A stretch of 64,000 nt of DNA from Prinia subflava. Its lineage: Eukaryota; Chordata; Aves; Passeriformes; Cisticolidae. Under the pieces are notes generated by a model that was given only the letters and a program-made list of their open reading frames with translations, made no database searches and had not been told where the DNA came from. This document shows positions 26,064 to 39,275 of the stretch, one piece after another. The stretch is from assembly GCF_021018805.1 (NCBI RefSeq), contig NC_086283.1:18256162-18320161 (forward strand). The letters run 5' to 3'. The translations under genes and the position numbers were made by a program. Numbering within the stretch: position 1 is the first letter of the stretch; every line of letters begins with the position of its first letter.

Positions 26064-29000
26064 ACACATAAACCACCACCACGGGGAGGTAGATAGCCAC
26101 AGGAAGGGTATTTCAAAGGATTAAAAGGGTTTTACCTGTGCTACTGTGAGTGGATTACACACTAGAGTAGAAAATCCACTCAGTTGTGAGAAGGTTTCCC
26201 AATTCCCTGGTGCCAGGCTCCCCTTTCCAGGGCCAGCAGCTGCACATGGACTCAGTGGACTACTACAATATTCCACGTGCAGGCAGAGCTCTCCAGCTGG
26301 AACATCCAGCACGGGCCATTCCCTGGATTTCCTCTGACCTGAGCCTTGTGCAGGTTCTGCCTGAGAGGCAGGAGCATGCAGTTAGTGAAGCATGGAGATG
26401 CTGCCCAGTTTGAAAATAGAATAAAAATAATTACTAATCATTACCACTACAACACAATGGCTCACACAGAATTCACAGTCAAAATCTAAATTACCCCAAT
26501 TATCTTTTAATCAAGGTCTAATAATATTTACTGCAGTGTGCTCAGCTGGAAGCACTTTCCTACCTCCAGCTCAGATAAACTGACCAGGATCTGTGTGCCT
26601 AGGAAACACTGGAGTCATTTGTCACAAATGTTTCCAAAATACCCTGGAAGGAAGAACACACTTCCCAACAAACACTGAAGTGAATTCACACATTTCATAG
26701 TAAGAGAAAATTTATCTGTGATGCAGATCCAGACTAAGTCAGCAGTGATGTATAATTGATCTATTGTCAGTTTAATCCAGGCATTCCCCTTATCAGCTGA
26801 TTCTTCTTGCTGTCACATTTTAGTGCTCTGCATCAATTCCCACCAAAACTGAACTCTTACAGTCCCACTTGTTCCGTTGCTCTGCCCCACCTGAGCTCCC
26901 TGGGACCAAGACAAGCATCCCACCTGAACTTCAGCATCACTTCAAACCAAGGCTTCTCAGAGCAGTTTTCTTCTGGTGAGATACACAAACAGCATTTCCT
27001 TTAAAGATCTGCCATGTGTGATGTTTCCTATCCATCAACTTAATGGAGTGGTTTGATACTTAAAAAGAAATTTTATAGATAAGTAGATAGAAAGCAAGAA
27101 GAATTCAAAGAAAGAATGGCACATGGGTTATCTCACTTTTAGATGTTTAATGGCTTAGGAAACTTGGAGCTTCTGCTTTCAATATACTAAAAAGGAATTT
27201 TAAAAGTCCTAATATATAAGAAAATTTGATATATTCTCCTAATAAATGAGTATGTTTTTACAGACTCTTTTCTAAGTGTAGAATATATTCTGTGCTTACA
27301 CCAAATATTATCTCATCAAGGCAGGATAGGTCCTTTCAAACCCTGAAAATCAGAGAGAAGTATTCATGTATGACCTGGAACAGCACACTCCCAACCTCCT
27401 ACTCCTTTATCCAGCCATGCTTTTTCAGTCTTTACTGGTACATTTCAGTTCTGCTTTGCCCTGGATAAAAGACTCAGGGCTATGAATACAAAGAGTTCAG
27501 CAAGTTGAGGGACCACACTGGTTTTTCAAGTAAATAAGCATCACTCAAAAGACAAACCAGTTCTGATTACAATTTTGTGTTTCAATGGCTCATGCCTTAT
27601 CTGGGTTTGTTTGGGTCTCTAAATCGATGAAAGGGTGCTGGCAGTTGTGATTAAGAGGTCAAGCATGGAATACAAAAGTTTTTTAATCTACTTTTTCCCT
27701 CAACTAGCACTTAGTGTCCTGAGTTATTCATACCAGCAGGAGGCTGTGGGTGAACACTGCCCCATGCCCAGAAATACAGAGAAAAGCTTCATCATCACCT
27801 ATGCTTGAAGTAAATAAACCCAACGGGAGTTCACATAATCCAAGCAGATATATTACCTTTCAAATCCAATAATTGCATTTGTTCATGTCTTCCAAACTAT
27901 CAATTCCTCTTTGGAAAGCTCGAAAAAATTAAACATTGTTTTTTGGGCAGTTTGGGGTTTTTTTGTGTCTGTGTTTTGAGGAAAGGGAGCCTCTTTTGTT
28001 GTTACACACAAAAAAAAAAAAGAAGCAAGAAAGGTACTCCCTTGGACAGAGTCCGTTAAAAATCAGATTATTTCCACAGCATTCTCCTATTATTCACCTG
28101 CCAGTAAAATATGTACACTCATTGTCTCCCTTTGAATGCCTATTTTTATCTGACTGAGGCTATATGGTCATTTTTGTACTTATTACTGAGTTACTAAGTT
28201 TTTTTTTTTCTTCCTTCTTCTAAAGCATGTTTTTCTGTTCTCAAAAACTGGGCCACATGCCTCTGAGGAGAAAGTAGTACATTATTTCATTCCCACCTTT
28301 TCTTCTTTTTTGGCATCTCTGAGGCCTGCTATGCCCAGAAGTGCTTCCACTCAAGCCAGACCATCAAATCAATTATCACAGCAGTCTGCTTCCTAAATAT
28401 GAATGGCAATGAATGACAACAGGCAAGGCCAACTTTCAGCTTGGATTTGTCATCGGGAATGTAATTTTTTTTGTTTTGCTTTATAGATGTTTGGTAGAGT
28501 GGCAATTTGACCAAACTCTTCCCCCTGCTGTCTGCAGCTGCATTCTGTGGGTCGCCAGATGAAAAGCTTCCCCTTTGCTATGCCAAAGACAGAAAAAAAA
28601 AGAGAGGAAATAAGACATAGGGAACTATTCTCACTATCAAAGTTCTTTCTGCTTATCTTTTACTAAAATCAGTACTGTCAATGAAAAAAGAAAAAGCACA
28701 ATGACAAACTGTTTCCATTCCCAGATGTTCCCAATTTCAGGATGCAATTATTTTTAGTGCTGTTGCATCATTTCACAACAGATCCACACTTCCAGAAATG
28801 TGTCAGGGTTTTGCAGTTGGAGTGAGCACAGCCTTGTGACAACACTGAAAGATTAATTACTGCATTAAAGGACTCATATACAATATAGGACAATGCAAGC
28901 AAACATAGTAAATTAGAAAAAAACAAGAAGTCTTATCCCTTACTCACAGTCATCGTTTGGAATTCATGTTTTCCCTAATGAAAAACCATTTATTCTTTTG

Positions 29001-30911
29001 CTAAGAAGACAATTAAAGTATACAAACACCAAACGTGATTCTAAAAAATGTATTTCTAGGGCTTTCCTTCACTGACATTACTCATTCAAAAACCTGCAAA
29101 GAATGAAACTTATATTTAAAGCCTGGCTTAATTTTTGGAGAACTGATCATATACTATGAAAGGGGATTTTAGGCAGGAACTGGGACACATACCCAAAAAT
29201 TTTGGGGTGAGAACACTGCAAAGGTTACGTTTGCAGTGTACGTGCCAGTACACATAATCCCAGTGGTTATATAGGAAAGATTGTATTGCCTATTTTAGTA
29301 AAAACAATTTCAGCCAAGCAGGCAGCAATTTATTTCTTCCCTCAACAGACACACGAAAAAAGAATACAAAACCTCTTTTCTCACGTCCTTTTAAAAGACT
29401 CTGAGTTGTGAGTGAGCTTTATCCTGCCAGGAAGGGAGGGTTGATGGTTCCACCTAGTGGTACCCACACGGCCCCAGTGGGCAGCACTGGGACACAAACT
29501 GGGAATAGCTTCCCAGGCCCACAACTTCTGGTAACATCACTTCAATCCACCATAATTCTCACGTGCTCACAGGTCCATCAAATATTTAAGGGATGAGCTT
29601 TCAGGTTGTACAAGTTAGTTCAGTTATTCACTTGCTAAACGTTAATTTTCATTGCAAACCAGAATCCACAGTGCCATTTTCTCCTTAAACCATAAGGGCT
29701 TTTCCCAGGAATCCCTTCCAATTTATCCATTTGTTACAATGACATTTCTACAACGAGTTGTCAAAAAATTCTGTGTACAAGATAACATTTGTGGGTCCTT
29801 TTGTTGTTGTGTTGTTTTTTTTTTTTAAACAACTGCTCTCATCTATGGCTGAGGAGCAAGCTCCTCCTGGGTCAGACTGGTTGAGCAGTCGAGAGAGAAA
29901 AGAGTTTTGCTGCTGGGGGCTTTGATGGTCTCTCAACAAAGCTGCTTTTATCCAGTGGCCCTGCTCACCCATCAGCACAGGACCATCACCCTGTTTCACT
30001 GACTTTTATCTCCCCACTGACAGGGACAGTTTTCAGTAAATGATTGATTTAAACACACTTTTCTGGATGCCTGCAACTACAACAGAAACAACTCATCCTT
30101 TTCCTTCCAATGAAGTAAAATAACATCCAGAGATGCCACAGATTAGCTAAATAAGGTTTGGGGGTTTTGGTTCATCTGGTAAAGTGTGAATACCTCACTT
30201 GTGAAGACATTTCTGAAATTTATCTTTTGGAACTGTATAATATCCTAAAAACGCAAAATGCTTGTAGAATCTTATTTATAACAGAGCCTTATATATAACG
30301 GAGCATTTCTAAATATAGATATTTCAGAATATACAGGGCAAAAAGAGAGTTTACAGCAACCAAAACCCCAAAACACAGTAACGTGAGTAACAGCCACATC
30401 TCCAAACCATTTCCTGCTGCATGAAAGGAGGAAAGGAAGGCTGGAAACAAATGTTTCCTTTGGTGCTCCCCACTTCCCATCTGGCAGTTGTGAATTCTGC
30501 TCCACGAGATAAATAACTAGTGAAGAGTGAAGAGCTGCAGCACGTCCCCAGGCCTGACAGGCTGACTACCTGTCACATAATGTTGGGAGTAGGATTATGT
30601 CTGAAAAGGTTGACAGAGTACAGATTTATCTCCCTAAATCAAACACTCTGTGTTTAGCTAGACTCAGTGAACTTTAACTAATTAGCCCATCATTACAGTA
30701 AATTCATATCGAGTAATTTTCAAAAGGCTAAAGCCAGAGCCCAGAGTGTTTACACTTAACCTGAAGTACTGATAGTAACAGTGAGCTACTGGGAGAGATT
30801 TCTTCTTAAAAAAATATCAAATGCAACCTTTTCATGCCAATTGCTTGAGGTGAAGCCCTTTCTAAAATAGACATTTAAAAATTAAATAAAAATATATATC
30901 TATCTAAATAG

Positions 30912-31050
30912 AGATGAGCTCAGCTGGTCAAAGCTGATGCTGAACCCACCAAAGCTGAGGGGTCAGTTCCTGCACGGATTCACTTAACACTTGGATTTTA
31001 TGATCCCTGTAGGTCCCTTCCAACTCAGAATATTCTGTGATTTCTGTGAG
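30912..31050 (+). mobile_element. tRNA-derived SINE with CR1-like tail (TguSINE1-like)
   Basis: The 5' half, from about 30914 to 30983, resembles a decayed tRNA gene, best fitting tRNA-Ile: GAGCTCAGCTGGTCAAAGC matches the A-box region and GGGGTCAGTTCCTGCACGG the B-box and T-arm. The 3' half, TGATCCCTGTAGGTCCCTTC then CAACTCAGAATATTCTGTGA, is the tail shared with CR1 LINEs that would supply the retrotransposition machinery. The layout (tRNA head, CR1 tail, about 140 bp) fits TguSINE1, a family reported from songbirds. The tRNA part carries many substitutions and cannot be a working tRNA gene. Confidence 0.82.
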
Positions 31051-33981
31051 TTATCTATGCACAGGAAAAAGAAGTTGAAAGTGGAAATGAAAAGGCTACA
31101 CAGTCCCATATTTTTTTTCCATTGCTTCTGTATTTTATATCATGTTTTAAATAAAGGAAAAAATGCTATGGAACAGCAATTACACTTGAAGATAAGTCCA
31201 TTACAAAAATATTCATATCTGTAAGAAAAATCTGGTAAAAATTCATCTAAAATCATAAGCACAGAAAGACTTTAAGAAAAAAGGATGTAATTTTGGAGTA
31301 ACAAAACCATGTTTATTTTTCAGTTTGCAGCAGTGTGAATGTGTTCTTGGTGAAGTGGGTTGTGCAGAAAAAGTGTCAAGACTGCTGAGGGAGTCAGAAA
31401 TCTCCTGTGCTTGGAGGCTCGGTGCTGCAACTCTGCCTTAGGCTCCTCTGTTCTGCTCTGTCTGCACTGATTTGTGGATCAGACTCTCAGAAAAGGAAAT
31501 GTAACACAGGAGAGGTGGAGCTGCTCTTGGCCAGAGAAAAAGAGTTTCCAAACCTCACTTGAAACAACAAATGTGATGGGAGAATTTTTGTGCAATTTGT
31601 CCAGTTGAGGAGTTCTGAACCTGCTCCTCACTGATTAATATTTGTACAGAATGGAGGAGGGAGAATTGCAGCCTCCTGCTTTCCCCGAATTGCAGAAAAA
31701 CCCAAATCCTTTCCAAACTATGGAAGAGCTTCTCCCACAACACAGACCAGCTACAGCTGTAGGCTGTGCCTGGCACTGAGGCTCACCCAGCTCAGAGTAC
31801 CGAGATTCACACGTGTTCCTCCTCTCCAGGTGATGCTGCACTCACCTGACAACTTTTCCCGGGCTCTCAAGTACCCAGTGCTGCTGTTCCTGTTTCCTGT
31901 CACTCCAGGTCACATCAGTGCACCACCCACATCAGTAAAACAGACTGCTTGAGCCCCTTTTCAGCAAGAGAAACCAGAGCCCTCTCTGCATTTCAATTCC
32001 TGATACTATCTGTACAAAACACCAGCTGTTAATTTCATTTCTAGATAAAAGATTGTTATTTTTTTAAAACAGAACTTCTGTTCACATCCAGTCCCTATTT
32101 GCCATTGCTTTAGCAATTAAATAATTGAGTTTGCTTCTAAACATTCCTACAAGTGTTTCTTGTTTCCATATGAAATACAACCTGTTAATAGCTGGAACTA
32201 CAATTTGGGGTTTTCTTGTATTCAGAGGCTTCTATTGAGACTCAACCGCCTTTTGTTCATTTACAAGAAAAGATTTTTAGGAAGGAATAAATCTTCATAT
32301 TTTGTAAATGGAATAGTGGGCCATTAAATACCTCTCTGGAGAAGATCCCAGCTTCTATCTGGGTTCACAGCACTTTTTAGAACATCAGTGAAGTCAAACA
32401 GGAACCTGGTAATGTGTGTAAATTTAACAGATCTGTCTAAAAGTATTGTACAGTTATTGTCTGAGGAAGTCTAATTAAAAATTCCTAATTCCTTTTTGAA
32501 ATTCATTCTACTATAGTCCTCCTTAATCCTTGGAAGTAAAAAAAAAAAAAATTAAAAACATTTTAAGAGCTCCTGTTTTCATTTACAACAAGCTGTGCCC
32601 TATTCAAATTCTACAGTCTTAAACCTTACAGAAGTTATTTTATGCTAGAAAACACATACTGCTCAAACAATATTTTTAAATCTACTCTAACCTCTATCAC
32701 TAAAAGGTTCCTTTATAAGTTAATTTTTAAAAAGTCCTCAGCAATCTGAAGTTGCAGCCAGTGTTTAAAGATGACAATGTGCAATTAAAATCCACAGATT
32801 CTCTTACACTTCTATACATGTAATTCTCAGAGTAACACTGCCTTATTATCAATATTTTGCAGGAACTTTTCTTTCAGATTGGTGTTTCAGTGATCCTTAA
32901 AGAATCCTCTTGCATCATTTCTGTGATATTTTGATCTTGTGGAAGGCTTAGGATGATTTCTCCGTTTTTCCACCATCCATGAGCCTTTTTGAAACAAAGA
33001 CATGAATATACAAGCATGAACTTGCTTTCCTTGTTCTTCAATACACGTGAACTGCAAAGAAACTGTAGGGCACGGGAGATGTGCTTCGGAAAAATTACCA
33101 GACACATCAAGATTTGAACTATTTTTGTCCTTTTCTAACTCCTCTTGAGTTTGCTACCAACTCCAGTCATGACTGCTAAGGCCAGAGGACACTTCCAGCA
33201 GCTGAAGACCCTAAAGAAAGATTATAGGTGGGTTTGTTGTGTTGCTTTGGTTTTGAGCTAGTTTCAAAATGATTTCTTTTTAAAATAAAATTTCTCCCTA
33301 GTTATAGAGACTTTAAACAGTTTAAACCTTTGCTTCCCTAAAAATGTCAACAGGTTTTTCTAAGTCAGGGATTCTAGCCACACACAAGAATTGAAAATTG
33401 TCTGGAAGATGTTTCTACTGACATCTGGAGGGCAAACTGTGCTTCAAAATTAGCACTGGACAGCAAGCAAGGGAAGAACTGCCTCAGCACAGAAACTGTG
33501 ATGTTCTAAGTGGTTTCCAAAAGAACAGTTGCTTGAGAAACACAAGGTTCTTTCTGTTTTATTACTCATCTCCCCTGCCCTATAATAATTTGTTTAATGT
33601 TAAGCCTTACTTTTATTTATGACAGCTTATTGGATTCATCCCTCAAAGCAAATAACAGGGCAGGTGTGAAGGCAAAGCATGTCTGAAAGCATCCCAGGAA
33701 ATTGCAGAGCTGGAGAACAAAACTTCCCAAGGATGGCAAGCAATGAGCTGTGTCTAGAAAACCATTAGCAATAATTCAAAAACAATCTTGATAGCATGTG
33801 AAGCTTCAGTGCCAAAGAGTTGTGCAGACCATTTCAGAGAGTCCTCTGAACATTAAATGTTCCTGGGAAATGCAAAAACCCACAGCCTTTCTGCCCTTCT
33901 GGATGACTAACAAAAACCCCAAGAGACCATGGTGTACTGAAGCCTTTCAGGATATTTTTCCCTCAAATCTATACAGGTGTG

Positions 33982-34218
33982 CATTGTGAGGATGATTTTT
34001 TTCATTTTAAAGGGAACATGTTTCTAAAATAACATAACAGGAAAAAAAAGCCATTATTGCCAGTATTCTCTAAGGAGTGGGAGAGATAATTCAGCTTGGA
34101 GGGCCCCAGCATTTTCTGTTCTGTGATCAGGTTCCATTGTCAGCTTACCTGGCTGAGAGCTCTGTAAGAATTATGTCCAAAACACAATGGGATGGAGGAC
34201 CCAAAAGGTCCTTATGAC
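33982..34218 (+). repeat. Left arm of a large inverted repeat
   Basis: This 237-bp arm starts CATTGTGAGGATGATTTTTT and ends near CCCAAAAGGTCC. It is the near-exact reverse complement of 35236-35475, by eye about 96% identical with a few substitutions and small indels in the T, A and C runs. A 1017-bp spacer separates the arms. I do not recognise the sequence as a known repeat family, and no target-site duplication is evident at the outer ends. Confidence 0.95.
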
Positions 34219-35235
34219 TTCATGGAGCAGAATTTGAGTCTGAGAACAACAGCAAATTCCATCATTACTGGGGGCTGATTAAAATCCAGCAAGATGTTGA
34301 ATCAACAATCTGGAAATTATTCATTTCCTTACAAAAACAACCAAAGCGAGAGAAACCACCCAAAAAACTACCAAAAACCCCACCTATATCTGATAATTCT
34401 CTCCTGAAAAAATACTTTATCATTCCTGTCAGACATAAAGATGACTGGCAATTTCTTTACTTGTAAAATCTGTTCACTACAAGATGGTTTAGACAAAAGC
34501 TTATTTTATTTTTAAATCTACTTTACCAGAGTGTAAACCTAAAAGGGAGATTTACCAGAACTTTCTTTTTTCCTTCTGACGGTTAATCACTCAGAAGGAA
34601 GCTGGAATGATGTTTATGGAATCTTCTGAATATTTACCTTCTGTTGAAATAATAGAAAAACTATTACTAAGGAATGCACGTTTCAAGAAAAGATATCTCT
34701 TCACTGAAGACAATCATGATTTTGTTTTAAAGAAGCTCATCATCTAAGTGAACAGATACGAATCAATTTCTGAGTTGTCCTTAAACTTAAACGTGTTGCT
34801 AAAGAATTAGGAAGTTCTGTAGCACCGAGGAGGGGGAATTTAGGGAGAGATGGATGAACCTGTATAAAGCAGCTTTAGCAGTTTGCTGGAATTGCATTTG
34901 TGCTAAAGCCCTTCTTGGTTGGACAGGAGGGGAAAGGATGGAACAGTCAAAGACCAGACAAGGCAGTGGAACACAAAGCCTGTTTCAGAGGAATTGCACC
35001 TCAGGCTGGGGAGGTGCTGTCCAAGGTCTGCAGAACTCTGTAGAATTCCATGTAGACTGAACTGGAGGATGAAATTGTATCATGGGAGGGAGAAGCAGAA
35101 AAGCCTTAAGCCCTTGCTTGAATGCCTGTGGTCAGGCACTGCAGCTCAGCCCCTGCAGGGCTGGCTTTGTCCTCTGAGTCACCAAATTTTGCAAACACCT
35201 CAGCATTTAAATACCCACTGAGACCTTTCTCTCTT
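34219..35235. other. Spacer between the inverted-repeat arms
   Basis: About 1 kb of sequence with no recognised gene. The right part (34.85-35.2 kb) is richer in G and C than the surroundings and has short overlapping open frames without familiar motifs. If the arms are ends of one mobile element, this is its interior; no transposase-like protein can be seen in it. Confidence 0.6.
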
Positions 35236-35475
35236 GTCATGTGGGTCCTTTTGGGTCCTCCATCCCATTGTGTTTGGACATAATTCTTACAGAGCTCTCA
35301 GCCAGATAAGCTGACAATGGAACCTGATCACAGAACAGAAAATGCTGGGGCCCTCCAAGCTGAATTATCTCTCCCTCTCCTTAGGGAATACTGGCAATAA
35401 TGGCTTTTTTTCCCATTATGTTATTTTAGAAACGTGTTCCCTTTAAAATGAAAAAAAAAAATCATCCTCACAATG
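35236..35475 (-). repeat. Right arm of the large inverted repeat
   Basis: This 240-bp arm is the reverse complement of the left arm at 33982-34218. The shared interior includes GATAATTCAGCTTGGAGGGC and AGAATTATGTCCAAA on the minus strand. The homology stops abruptly at both edges: the outer flanks and the spacer ends are unrelated. Confidence 0.95.
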
Positions 35476-38400
35476 ACTGAACATTTTCCCTATTTCAATG
35501 TGGTATGTCTATTTTAATTTGTAATTTAAATTTGCAGGGAAAAATGCAGAAAGGCTGACATTCCACTCTAGTAATATATTCATGGAATTACAGACACATA
35601 GACAGTGTTGTAAAATTTTATATACTCGCCTTATAATTATTTAAATAGAATCTTCTTCACCAATAGAAGGAATACCCAATGCAAGAAAAAATGGAAGAAA
35701 AAAAATGCAGAAATCACAGAGAAAATGAGAAGGGAATGCAATGCAGATCTAAGGAAGAACTCTATTATTTTTGTTATTTTTAGACTTCCATCTGGAAGGC
35801 ACTGTACAGTGTGTATATAGATTTTAAATAACAATATTATGACATTATGTACTTTCACGAGAGGGTAAAGGAGATGAGCTAATGCACACACTAATAGATG
35901 TATTAGTGATAATGTTCTTACAAAATCTTATATCAAAGCCTATTATATCACTTTTTCCTCCAAAAGAGAAATCAGGTGTGTAACATGCAGAGATCTTCTA
36001 ATGAGACACAAATCATCTCAAAGATTCACTTCTGCAGTGTGTTTTGAGGATGGCTAAATAAAACCAGCTCTTTTAAGGCTGGTGTCTGGTTTTCACAGAA
36101 TAAAGGCAAATCTAGGATTTGAATCTAGTTCCTCAAAATACAAGACTATCAGCATTATTATTAATCTACATCATCAGTATCTTACATCTGGTTTTAGTCA
36201 CCATTAAAAATAACTTCGCCCTAATTGCAGAACCCTTTAGATTATAATAGCATTGAAACTGAAACAACCTATCAGTGCAAATGTCCTACAATTAGCCAGC
36301 ATGGACAGTGTTCAGGAAGTGAAAGCAATTCTGGAACTACGTACATTACAAATGTACCAGCTCAGCTGCATTATGTTGAGGGAATAATGTGCAATAATTA
36401 GATGAACCACCTGTGCTGCAATTTCAGGAATGCAACAGAGATACCAACAGGAAACTGGGTTTGAAATGGTGATTGACCAGGTCTCAACATGGCTCCTGAA
36501 ATTCCAACTTGCCTGCAGCACAACACTAAATACACCCTGACTAAGTGCCTTGTCAGGCAAAGTCAGGCCTGCAGTCTTTTAAACCCAATACATGGTGAAT
36601 AAATGGCCAGAGATGCTTTGTAGAAAGATGCTAAAAAAATCACAGTATAAAATCGGCAAACAACCTGCCAATATACAAACCAGCTCCCTACAATGATCTC
36701 CTCCCAAATTCCTAGAGGAATCAAATTGAGGACGAGGTGATACTACAAAATCTATACCACAAAACTTTTCCACTTGTAATAAACTACAAAGATCAAACCC
36801 TGGTTTTGGGTAGCACACCTCTGATGAGCACCATAATAACAGAAGTTTAAGCACAGAATGCAGGTTGCATTGTCCATTCCACACGTGGTGTCCTCCTCTG
36901 CAGAGCTTCTCCAAAAGCACTGCTGGCCTTGCCCTGTCCCTTTGCCACTGCACACCTGTGTTAGATCTTTAACTTGTCCTCTTACAGATCATTAAACTAA
37001 AAACATCAGGAAAATAAAATTACTTGAGGCAACTGTAATGCTGGCCTCTTACAGAATGACATAACTAAGATGTTATCAGCAGTCTGGAACTGCTGGAGCA
37101 TTGTTATCTTGGGTGTGCTGAACAGAGAATCTAATTTTCTCCTGCTAATGCAACAAAAAAATGAGAAGTTTCATGGTTTGCTCTGTTACGTCATAACCCA
37201 TAGGGTAAATATTGTCTTTTCAGGAAGGAAACTAATTGAGTTCTTACAGTTCAGATGACAGCCACAATTAAGAACTCTGGGCCAGTGGCTCCATGCTGAG
37301 GTTGGGGGACTCAATTCTACACCGTGTGCCCAGAACAGGATGGAACAGAAACCCTCACTATCTACAAAATAACCATTTGGACCTAATGTCACTTCAATTA
37401 ATCCCCTCCCAAGTCATGCACTGCAACAGTGATTTTCATCTCTTTCCTTTCCATTCATTATGTATATATATTAAAATATTAAAAGCCAATGTGCTTTACC
37501 TCAGTAAACAGTACTGCGGGGGAAAATTTTTCAAATAGAAGTGTTTCACAATAATTGCATGATAACAGTGTCAGCACTGACAAAGAAAATTCAAATGGCC
37601 AAATGCAAATTAAGTTAGCCTTGCATATCGTTCATTACTACTCATGTAGTTGGTAAATGAATGCGTGAATATCCTTTTTCTGCATGTTAAAAGAAGTTCC
37701 TCTAACTTCAGCTACTGCATAAAGATGCAGCCAAAACTAAGCTATCAATCTCGAAATGGAGGCCTTCCCATCTAGCAGGACATAGCTCATTAAAACAGAA
37801 GAGTTTTCAGATTCAGTGTGAATTAAGAAATAAATAAATTCAGAATGGTGAGTGACTTTCAGCTTGAATAAAATCTTCCTGCGTGACCTCAGCAGTCTCC
37901 TGCTGGATCACTCTTTTTGATAGGCTGCTTACTGTGAAGAATTCCCTGGTTCTTTGTTTTATTTCTAAAAATCTATTTCACAACACAAGACATTCAAAGT
38001 GGCTTCTGAATTTGTAAGGGCTTTTAGGAGGTTCAGAGGTAACTGTGCAAAATTAGCTCTAAGAGAAAGAAGCTCCATAACAAATACTGTGTGTGACTCT
38101 AGAACTGTTCTGGGCCCCTGTAGAGTCCTCTGATCACACAGACCAAAACAACTTTAAAGAAATAAATACAAATAAACACAAATATGTATGAAAATTTAAA
38201 ATTAAATATGACTCGATTTCAAGGTCTCGAGCAACTGGCGCAGTTCTGCACCTGTCTGGCACAAGCTCAGATGTTCTGTGGTACAACCTGCAAATGCCAT
38301 GAGGCTGCAGAAAAATCCTCAGTGGAACTCCCATTATCATTTGTGGACAGTGGGTTTTTACTTCAAAAGCCATAAAATTTTAGAATTTCCTATTTTTGGA

Positions 38401-38476
38401 TCTTAGGGCAATTCAATGACTAAAATAACAGCGTGCTGGTTTTTAAAAATGCTGAAACTTGAAAAATATTCTGGAA

Positions 38477-38504
38477 CTTTACAGGGAAAACTTTCCCTGT
38501 AAAG
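38477..38504. repeat. Perfect 13-bp hairpin
   Basis: CTTTACAGGGAAA and its exact reverse complement are separated by two bases. There is no run of T beyond the stem to suggest a Pol III terminator, and no neighbouring gene gives it a role. Confidence 0.85.
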
Positions 38505-39194
38505 CACTGAAATGCACTCTGAAGCACACTAATAAAACAAGGGGTACAGAACTCTCTTTAGCCTGTAAGTAATTAAAAGCTTTAGATAAAAAACAACCTC
38601 AGACATAATTAGTTACAATTACATAGCACAACAACTTTCTGAAGGACATTTAGCAGAAGATGCACATGGCTTTGCCATTTGATGGCGCATTTTCTTTTGT
38701 TCAGGTAACATTCTTGTATTGGGAAATAAGAATACATTAAATGGCAAATAACAACTTAGGTTTAGAGAAAGCAGCAGCAATAGATACAGAGTCCGGAGCT
38801 CACAATCCCATTGCTCTGTGTCTGTTGAGTTCACCAAACATTTATAAACACTTGACATGCTCTAGGCCAACATGTGAACAATCTCCTGCATACCAAGATC
38901 AGCAAATCAATTTTAAAGACAACAAATCAATCTCCAGCACTTGCTTCAGAGAAGTGTAACAGACCAAAAGAGGTAAAAGCAATTATGCAAATATCTTTCT
39001 GTCTGTCCAGTCTGTGGTCCTGAGGTGTTTCTAGAGCCTCCTCCCTCCTTGCCTGCTCAAAGGAATGAGGTGTTCATCTAAAAACCTGGAGAATTCTGAG
39101 CAAGGTGGAGGCCAAAGCCTCTTTAGTGCGTTTTTGTCCCCTTCTCCTCCATCCCGCTTGTAAGGAAAACTCCTCTGAAAACTCATAAAATTCA

Positions 39195-39275
39195 GGTTTG
39201 GGCTGCAAGGGACCCTAAAAATCATCTATTTCCAACCTCCTGTCATGGGCAGACACCTACCTCTGGTCAAGTAAA
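39195..39275 (-). mobile_element. CR1 LINE, short 3' fragment
   Basis: The plus strand reads TTTGGGCTGCAAGGGACC, then AAAATCATCTATTTCCAACC, then TCATGGGCAGACACC. This is the reverse complement of the CR1 3' region. The fragment is short and its 5' limit is not defined. Confidence 0.75.

Noticed and set aside
30912..30985. A tRNA-Ile gene
   Set aside because: The anticodon region and stems are decayed and a CR1-like tail follows directly, so it is the head of a SINE and not a functional tRNA.
36579..36953. 124-codon minus-strand open frame, Cys/Leu-rich
   Set aside because: No match to the expected DIAPH2 C-terminus and no recognised family; consistent with chance.
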